A stretch of DNA of 33,919 nt from Candidatus Altarchaeum sp. (lineage in GTDB: Archaea; Altiarchaeota; Altiarchaeia; Altiarchaeales; Altiarchaeaceae): the NCBI GenBank assembly GCA_018260615.1, contig JAGWDQ010000100.1:1-33919 (forward strand), read 5' to 3'. A program made the translations under genes and the position numbers. Of the stretch, positions 28,543 through 33,919 are shown one piece after another. The notes beneath the pieces are model-generated. The model was not told where the DNA came from. It was given only the letters and a program-made list of their open reading frames with translations, and made no database searches. The stretch's first letter is position 1. Each line of letters begins with the position of its first letter.

Positions 28543-28854
28543 AATTAGTTGGACAATCAAAATTTTACAACACAAAATTTTACCACCATTTTACACCCAA
28601 AATGGACAACATCAAAAACCAAAAGCCACCTGACAATAAAACTCCTAATTAGTTGGACAATCAAAATTTTACAACACAAAATTTTACCACCATTTTACAC
28701 CCAAAATGGACAACATCAAAAACCAAAAGCCACCTGACAATAAAACTCCTAATTAGTTGGACAATCAAAATTTTACAACACAAAATTTTACCACCATTTT
28801 ACACCCAAAATGGACAACATCAAAAACCAAAAGCCACCTGACAATAAAACTCCT
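28543..28854. repeat. Three perfect 104-bp tandem copies covering the leader, ATG and first ~15 codons of the downstream gene
   Basis: Units start at 28543, 28647 and 28751 (aattagttggacaatcaaaattttacaac...aataaaactcct), no mismatches seen. Confidence 0.97.
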
Positions 28855-29883
28855 GTAAAGCCCCTGAATATAAATAAACAAACAATCGCACTCTTCGTAA
28901 TGGGCATTATCATCTTAATCATCTTACTTTCCCTGATTGGAATTGACAAGATCTGGAATGCGATGTCAAAATTAGATGTCCGAATTTTGCTCTTTCTGAT
29001 TGGCCTGCAGGTCTTTATAATATTTCTCCATACATTAAGGTGGGCAGTTGTGCTTTACGATAAGATGAAGAATAAGGAAATTTCCTTCACGAGTTTGTTT
29101 CTGGCAACATCTGTCGGACTGTTTTCCGGAAATATTGTTCCGGCAGGGAGTGTAGTCAGCGAGCCGATAAGGGCGTATATTCTTTCAAAACTTGATAACT
29201 TTCCGATGGCAAAGTCGTTTGGAAGTGCAATCATAAATTTAAACCTTGAAATTTTGCCCGTGCTGCTGTTCATTTCAATTGCCTTATATTTTGTTCTTGC
29301 GGATGAAATTTCCCCATATATTGCCTTGCTTCTTATAATTGCGGCAATAGTTGTTGGAATATTATCATTGGTCTCTTTTTTGTCTATTGTTGATACAAAG
29401 CGTGCTTTAAAAATCGCGAACTTTTTGCTCAATTTATTTTCAAAATTTTCGTTTCTGAAAGAAAGAATGTCCGGGATAAAAAACAAAATTAACAGTATTG
29501 TTTCAGAGTTTCATGACGGGGCAAAATACGGATTAAATTTAAAAATTTTTGGTCTTGGAACTATAATTTCTTTTATCATCTGGTTTTTTTCATTTTTGCG
29601 TTTATATATCGTATTTATTGCAATTGGTTATAATATTGATATTGCTGTCTTTGTTGCCGTGCTTGTTGTTGTACTTATAATTTCGTATATTCCGACATTG
29701 CCGGGAGGAATAGGAATATGGGAAGTCAGCAGTATCGGACTTTACACGCTTTTGGGCGTTCCTTCCGAATATGCGGCTGCTGCGGTTATAGTTGACCGTT
29801 TAATTAGTTACTGGTTTGTCTGTTTGTTCGGATACTTTGCATTAATTATTGCATATAAGAGAATAAATTTAACAGGAAGATAA
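28810..29883 (+). CDS. Lysylphosphatidylglycerol synthase TM/UPF0104 (AglD-like) flippase-like protein
   Basis: 8+ TM; LFSGNIVPAGSVVSEPIRAYIL; IPTLPGGIGIWEVSSIGLYTLLGVP. Confidence 0.85.
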   Translation: MDNIKNQKPPDNKTPVKPLNINKQTIALFVMGIIILIILLSLIGIDKIWNAMSKLDVRILLFLIGLQVFIIFLHTLRWAVVLYDKMKNKEISFTSLFLATSVGLFSGNIVPAGSVVSEPIRAYILSKLDNFPMAKSFGSAIINLNLEILPVLLFISIALYFVLADEISPYIALLLIIAAIVVGILSLVSFLSIVDTKRALKIANFLLNLFSKFSFLKERMSGIKNKINSIVSEFHDGAKYGLNLKIFGLGTIISFIIWFFSFLRLYIVFIAIGYNIDIAVFVAVLVVVLIISYIPTLPGGIGIWEVSSIGLYTLLGVPSEYAAAAVIVDRLISYWFVCLFGYFALIIAYKRINLTGR

Positions 29884-30560
29884 TGCTCAACATAGAGAAA
29901 AATTTTGATGAAATTTTAGGCGGCGGAATTTTGGAAAAATGTCTTACACAAATTTATGGACCACCCGCATCGGGAAAGACAAATTTATGTATAATTGCAG
30001 CAGTGTATGTTGCTTTAAAAGAAAAGAAGGTAATATTTATTGATACGGAAGGCGGTTTTTCGGTTGAAAGAGTGAAGCAGCTCGCAAAGGAAAAAACAAC
30101 TCTCGCCTTAAAGAATCTGATTTTAATTGAACCGACAACATACCAGGAGCAGAAAACAGCAATTGAAGGTATTGAAAAGATGGTGAATGAAAAGATCGGA
30201 TTAGTTATTGTTGATTCAATCACGATGCTTTACCGTCTGGAAGAGGCCGACAGCATAGATAAAAGACAGGAAAGACAGATTTTACTCGGAAAACAGCTTG
30301 AAATTTTGTTAAGAATAAGCAGAAAATTTAATATTCCTGTTATTATTACAAATCAGGTCTATACTGACATTGAAGCGAATGAAATTTCGCCTGTCGGAGG
30401 GGAAATTTTAAAGTACTGGAGCAAAGTGATTGTTGAACTTGGAAGGGAAAATTTAAACGGCACGAACAGGTTTGCCATAATGAAAAAGCACAAATTTATT
30501 AAAGAAGGAGAGAAAATTTTGTTTAAAATCGTTGAGGAAGGAATTGTTATAAGTAAATAA
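29883..30560 (+). CDS. radB: Archaeal RecA-family protein RadB
   Basis: IYGPPASGKTNLC Walker A, VIFIDTEGGFSVERVKQL, LVIVDSITMLYRLE, NQVYTDIEANEISPVGGEILKYWSKVIVEL. Confidence 0.93.
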   Translation: MLNIEKNFDEILGGGILEKCLTQIYGPPASGKTNLCIIAAVYVALKEKKVIFIDTEGGFSVERVKQLAKEKTTLALKNLILIEPTTYQEQKTAIEGIEKMVNEKIGLVIVDSITMLYRLEEADSIDKRQERQILLGKQLEILLRISRKFNIPVIITNQVYTDIEANEISPVGGEILKYWSKVIVELGRENLNGTNRFAIMKKHKFIKEGEKILFKIVEEGIVISK

Positions 30561-30562
30561 AA

Positions 30563-31405
30563 ATGCGCATCATCGTTAAAATACTGCCGAAGGAAATTTT
30601 TGTATACGAAGAGATAAGCAAATACTTTATTCACTCGTTTATATGGAATTTACTTAAAGGTACGGAATTTTCAAAATTTCACGATACAAAGAAATTTAAA
30701 TTTTTCACATTTTCAAACATATTTCCCGTAAGCGAGTTTAAATTTAACGAAGAAAAGCAGTTCATTATTTCTTCTCCTAACGAGTATTTCATTGACACAA
30801 TTGCGGAGAAATTACAAAACACCAGATATTTTAAATTTGGAATCCATGAATTTGAACTGAAGGAATTTAAGAAATTTCCAATGGAATTAAAACAACGGTG
30901 GGAAACATCTACGCCGATTGTTTTGTATGAGAATAATAATACGCATACCTATTATTCAACAAACAGGAATCCCGACTTAAATTTCTTCCTTGAACGGCTA
31001 AAAGACAACGCTTTAAAAAAATTTAATGTATTCTATATCAAAAATGCTTCAAGCATTTTTGACTATCCCAAAAATCTTACAGATTTTTGCGATAATAAAA
31101 ATTTCGGTTTTGAGGAACCATTATTTGACAGGTTATTTTTTAAAAAACAGGTTGCTGTGCATATGAGAAAAGATATGGAAGAATTTTTGTTTTTGGGGAC
31201 TTTGTGGGAGTTTGAAATAAATTTATTACGGATGAACGAAGGGAAGAGAAAATTTTATGAATTTGTGATGGAGTGTGGGTTGGGAGAAAAGAATAGTTTG
31301 GGGTTTGGGTTTGTGAATATGAAAAGAGAGAAAAGAAAAGATAGTGGAAAGGATAACGGAAAAGATAATGATAAAGCGTTGATGAGTTACGAGCGGGACA
31401 GATAA
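30563..31405 (+). CDS. cas6: CRISPR pre-crRNA endoribonuclease Cas6
   Basis: FHDTKKFKFFTFSNIFP N-terminal pattern; C-terminal Gly-rich ECGLGEKNSLGFGFVNMK. Confidence 0.9.
   Translation: MRIIVKILPKEIFVYEEISKYFIHSFIWNLLKGTEFSKFHDTKKFKFFTFSNIFPVSEFKFNEEKQFIISSPNEYFIDTIAEKLQNTRYFKFGIHEFELKEFKKFPMELKQRWETSTPIVLYENNNTHTYYSTNRNPDLNFFLERLKDNALKKFNVFYIKNASSIFDYPKNLTDFCDNKNFGFEEPLFDRLFFKKQVAVHMRKDMEEFLFLGTLWEFEINLLRMNEGKRKFYEFVMECGLGEKNSLGFGFVNMKREKRKDSGKDNGKDNDKALMSYERDR
31038..31089. repeat. Paired perfect hairpins inside cas6
   Basis: TCAAAAATGCT-TCA-AGCATTTTTGA (31038-31062) and CAAAAATCT-TAC-AGATTTTTG (31069-31089). Confidence 0.85.
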
Positions 31406-31456
31406 AAATTAATTTTATCCCCACATTTTGGTTAAAAAATATAAATTTATTGTAAT

Positions 31457-32371
31457 GTGGTGGTAATTTGTATGCAAATTATTAATATGAAAATAAGAAA
31501 AAGATGTGTGAGTGGAAAAGAGTATTATTATCTGGAACACAGTATAAGAAACGGAGACACATCAGAAAAAAAGGAAAAATATCTTGGCAGAGAAATACCT
31601 GATAATATTGACGAAATAAAGAGAGAAATGCTGGATGAAATTTATGCTGAAAAATGGTATCCATTATTTGAGAAAATACAAAAAAAATTTTCCGAAGAAG
31701 TGAAGGGGATGCCAGCATCAGCAAAAGAAAAAGAAACACAGACATTCGCAATTAAATTTACATACAACACCCAGAAAACAGAGGGGTCAAAATTAACACT
31801 AAGAGAGACAGCCGATTTACTTGAAAAAAATATTGCCCCGAAAGAAAAACCAATGAATGATGTAAAAGAAGCAGAAGGCCATAAAAATGTTTTTTATGAA
31901 ATGCTGAACTATAAAAAGGACTTATCATTAGAAATTGTTCTGTACTGGCACGGGAAATTGTTTGAATCAACAAAAAAAGATGTCGCAGGAAAAATAAGAA
32001 ATTACGGTGTTGCAATTTCCGGAAGTAAATTTATTCCTCCTTCTCCGGCAGAAATTTACCCTTTACTTGATGACTTTTTTAAATGGTACAATAAAAACAA
32101 ATCAAAATTACATCCGGTCGAATTAGCATCGCTGGTTCATTTAAAATTTGTAAGCATACATCCGTTTGCAGACGGAAATGGAAGAATAAGCCGTCTGATG
32201 ATGAATTTTGTTCTTAAAAAGTTCAATTATCCGATGCTTGACATACCTTATGAAAAAAGAGCAGGGTATTATAACGCATTAGAAAGAGCGCAGATAAAAA
32301 ACGAGGAAAGAATATTTGTACAGTGGTTTTTCAGGAGATATGTTAAAGAGTATGAAAGATATTTGGGGTAA
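31457..32371 (+). CDS. Fic-domain protein (class II-like, N-terminal inhibitory motif); start may be internal
   Basis: HPFADGNGRISR Fic motif; TQKTEG matches (S/T)xxxE(G/N); SKLTLRETADLL. Confidence 0.93.
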   Translation: MVVICMQIINMKIRKRCVSGKEYYYLEHSIRNGDTSEKKEKYLGREIPDNIDEIKREMLDEIYAEKWYPLFEKIQKKFSEEVKGMPASAKEKETQTFAIKFTYNTQKTEGSKLTLRETADLLEKNIAPKEKPMNDVKEAEGHKNVFYEMLNYKKDLSLEIVLYWHGKLFESTKKDVAGKIRNYGVAISGSKFIPPSPAEIYPLLDDFFKWYNKNKSKLHPVELASLVHLKFVSIHPFADGNGRISRLMMNFVLKKFNYPMLDIPYEKRAGYYNALERAQIKNEERIFVQWFFRRYVKEYERYLG

Positions 32372-32465
32372 ATTTATTTATATTTAAATTATTTAAATTA
32401 TTTAAATTTATATGCTATTATAATTTATAATCAGAAAAAACTAATATGATTGAAGCGGTAAAGAA

Positions 32466-33919
32466 ATGGAAAATAACAAAGAAGAATTGAATTTATCCTT
32501 ACAAGATTTTTTATACAACAACGGTTTGGTAAATATATTTGTTGCACTAAATAATGAGTATTTTAAAGAATATGTAAAGAAAATCAATGATAGTGAAATA
32601 AATTTTAAGAATGTCAAAATAAATTTTTCAGATGACGGCTTAAAAATTGCGGGGGATTTTCAAGAAATTTCTGAACTATATTCTTTACTTAGAAAATTCT
32701 TTTATTCTTTTCTTTTTGAGAAGAGTAAAAATAAGAAAGGATATTACAATGAAAAAAGTGGCGATTTTATAGTAGAATCAAAATTAGCGATTCCTCAACG
32801 ATTTGGAAGGCTTGGAAGGATTGATCACTTGTTGCCATATTTCCCTGCAAGTAAGGATATGTTAAAAGAAATACTACAAAAATTTGAAGAATTTAAAAAA
32901 TCCAACCCGGAAATTGAAAACGAAAGTATACAACACGGTAAAAAAGAGGAAGTATTTATATGGAAAAGCCCTGAAGAATTGGGAGAATATCATGCAAAAA
33001 AGATAAAAGAAATAAAAAAAGGAAAAGAGCGGTGTGTTATATGTGGTTCTGAATATATAAATTATATTCAAGAAAACAAAACAAAGGAAAATAAATTTAT
33101 AATAGAATCAACAAATCTTATATTTGATTTTGGAAGTAACAATTCTTTTAAAGATATGCGAACTCAAACACAAATGCCTCTGTGTTTTATGTGTGACCTC
33201 GTATATAAGTACGGTTTATTTTATAATTATTTTAATGGTGCTACTCATTTTATTATATCTACACCTTTAATTTTGTGGAATAAAAGAATTAAAAACTATC
33301 TTCCAAATCTTCTTTCTAATGAACATATTCCTGAAAACGAAAATGGAACGAGCAATTTCGTAAAAACAAAAGGAGAGATGTTTTTTGTTTCTGGAATATA
33401 TTCTCAAGTTTTACTATTAATGCACAAAATTTATGAAGAAGTAATTAAAAAAGATCGTGACGATATTGGAAAAATCATAATATATTATTTTACTGCTGCC
33501 TCTGACGAAATTAGTGACTGTGGTATTTATAATAAAACAACATATGTTGCTGAATTTTTTAGCATTATTGCCGATAGAATAGTGAGTTATACTCACGATA
33601 AAGAAGGAAGAGAAACACAATTTAATTTTTTTGGAAAACTCGTTGATTATATGTATCAAGAAGATTTGAAAAAGGCAAAAAATGTATTAAAAGAAGAATT
33701 TTGTAATAGAATTTTGAATTGTCTATATATAGATGATTTACTTACCGAAATTTGTTATTACAAATTACAAAAAGAAGAGAGAAGTTTGCCCTCACAAGGC
33801 TATTTAAAAGACGATGAAACAAAGGAAAATGAAAAAAATAAAATTAATCCTTTATATACATTTAACACCGATTTTCGCAGGGTTTTTAAGTCCAATAATT
33901 TCACCCTAATTAAGATATC
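32466..33919 (+). CDS. Cas8-like type I CRISPR large subunit (Cst1/Cas8a1- or Cas8b-like), partial at window edge
   Basis: 484 codons with no stop to the window end: MENNKEELNLSLQDFLYNNGLVNIFVALNNEYF...CVICGSEY...CFMCDLVYKYG (CxxC/CxxC); directly downstream of cas6-fic; absent from the ORF track. Confidence 0.68.
   Translation, partial: MENNKEELNLSLQDFLYNNGLVNIFVALNNEYFKEYVKKINDSEINFKNVKINFSDDGLKIAGDFQEISELYSLLRKFFYSFLFEKSKNKKGYYNEKSGDFIVESKLAIPQRFGRLGRIDHLLPYFPASKDMLKEILQKFEEFKKSNPEIENESIQHGKKEEVFIWKSPEELGEYHAKKIKEIKKGKERCVICGSEYINYIQENKTKENKFIIESTNLIFDFGSNNSFKDMRTQTQMPLCFMCDLVYKYGLFYNYFNGATHFIISTPLILWNKRIKNYLPNLLSNEHIPENENGTSNFVKTKGEMFFVSGIYSQVLLLMHKIYEEVIKKDRDDIGKIIIYYFTAASDEISDCGIYNKTTYVAEFFSIIADRIVSYTHDKEGRETQFNFFGKLVDYMYQEDLKKAKNVLKEEFCNRILNCLYIDDLLTEICYYKLQKEERSLPSQGYLKDDETKENEKNKINPLYTFNTDFRRVFKSNNFTLIKI

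Noticed and set aside
28549-28841. Two identical 62-aa ORFs (28549-28737, 28653-28841)
   Set aside because: Out-of-frame readings of the 104-bp tandem repeat; no independent coding evidence.
28543-28854. CRISPR array from regularly repeated units
   Set aside because: Units are identical 104-bp head-to-tail copies with no variable spacers, overlapping a start codon.

Overview
AT-rich archaeal-type window, called from the archaeal FBP aldolase/phosphatase, RadB, an AglD-like flippase and DPM1-GtrA glycosyltransferases. All functional calls come from reading motifs in the translations; no database search was run.

Main blocks, left to right:
(1) About 0.05-9.3 kb, minus strand: a membrane/secretion locus. 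It has an ABC-2 permease, two paralogous membrane-anchored proteins (one split by a single in-frame TAG), a COG1470/NEW3-like secreted protein, an ABC ATPase, and a duplicated Asp-box lipoprotein module flanking a decayed ABC-ATPase remnant.
(2) 9.4-12.0 kb: a lipoprotein made of 16 tandem 26-aa two-cysteine repeats, behind a membrane-spanning HTH regulator, with repeated ACCGTTC sites between them.
(3) 12.05-15.76 kb: an HD-domain protein, then a HinfI-like restriction-modification cassette (XRE regulator, M.HinfI-like MTase, candidate REase, second MTase).
(4) 15.9-18.9 kb: FBPase, a GYD-domain protein and an ArgB-like protein lacking most catalytic motifs, with MITE-like and inverted-repeat elements between genes.
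(5) 19.4-22.6 kb: a putative C39/papain-like protein, an MBL hydrolase, and a PIN toxin-antitoxin pair lying between two copies of the MBL gene 5' end.
(6) 22.7-29.9 kb: a glycosylation/envelope cluster, including a perfect 3 x 104-bp triplication covering a gene leader and start codon.
(7) 29.9 kb to the end: radB-cas6-fic-cas8-like. The cas8-like ORF is open at the window edge and absent from the supplied ORF track.

Strongest leads: the cas6-Fic-cas8 arrangement; a paired-hairpin element found both in an intergenic MITE-like element and in-frame inside cas6; the 16x Cys-repeat lipoprotein with its candidate regulator; the 3 x 104-bp leader triplication; and the in-frame TAG.
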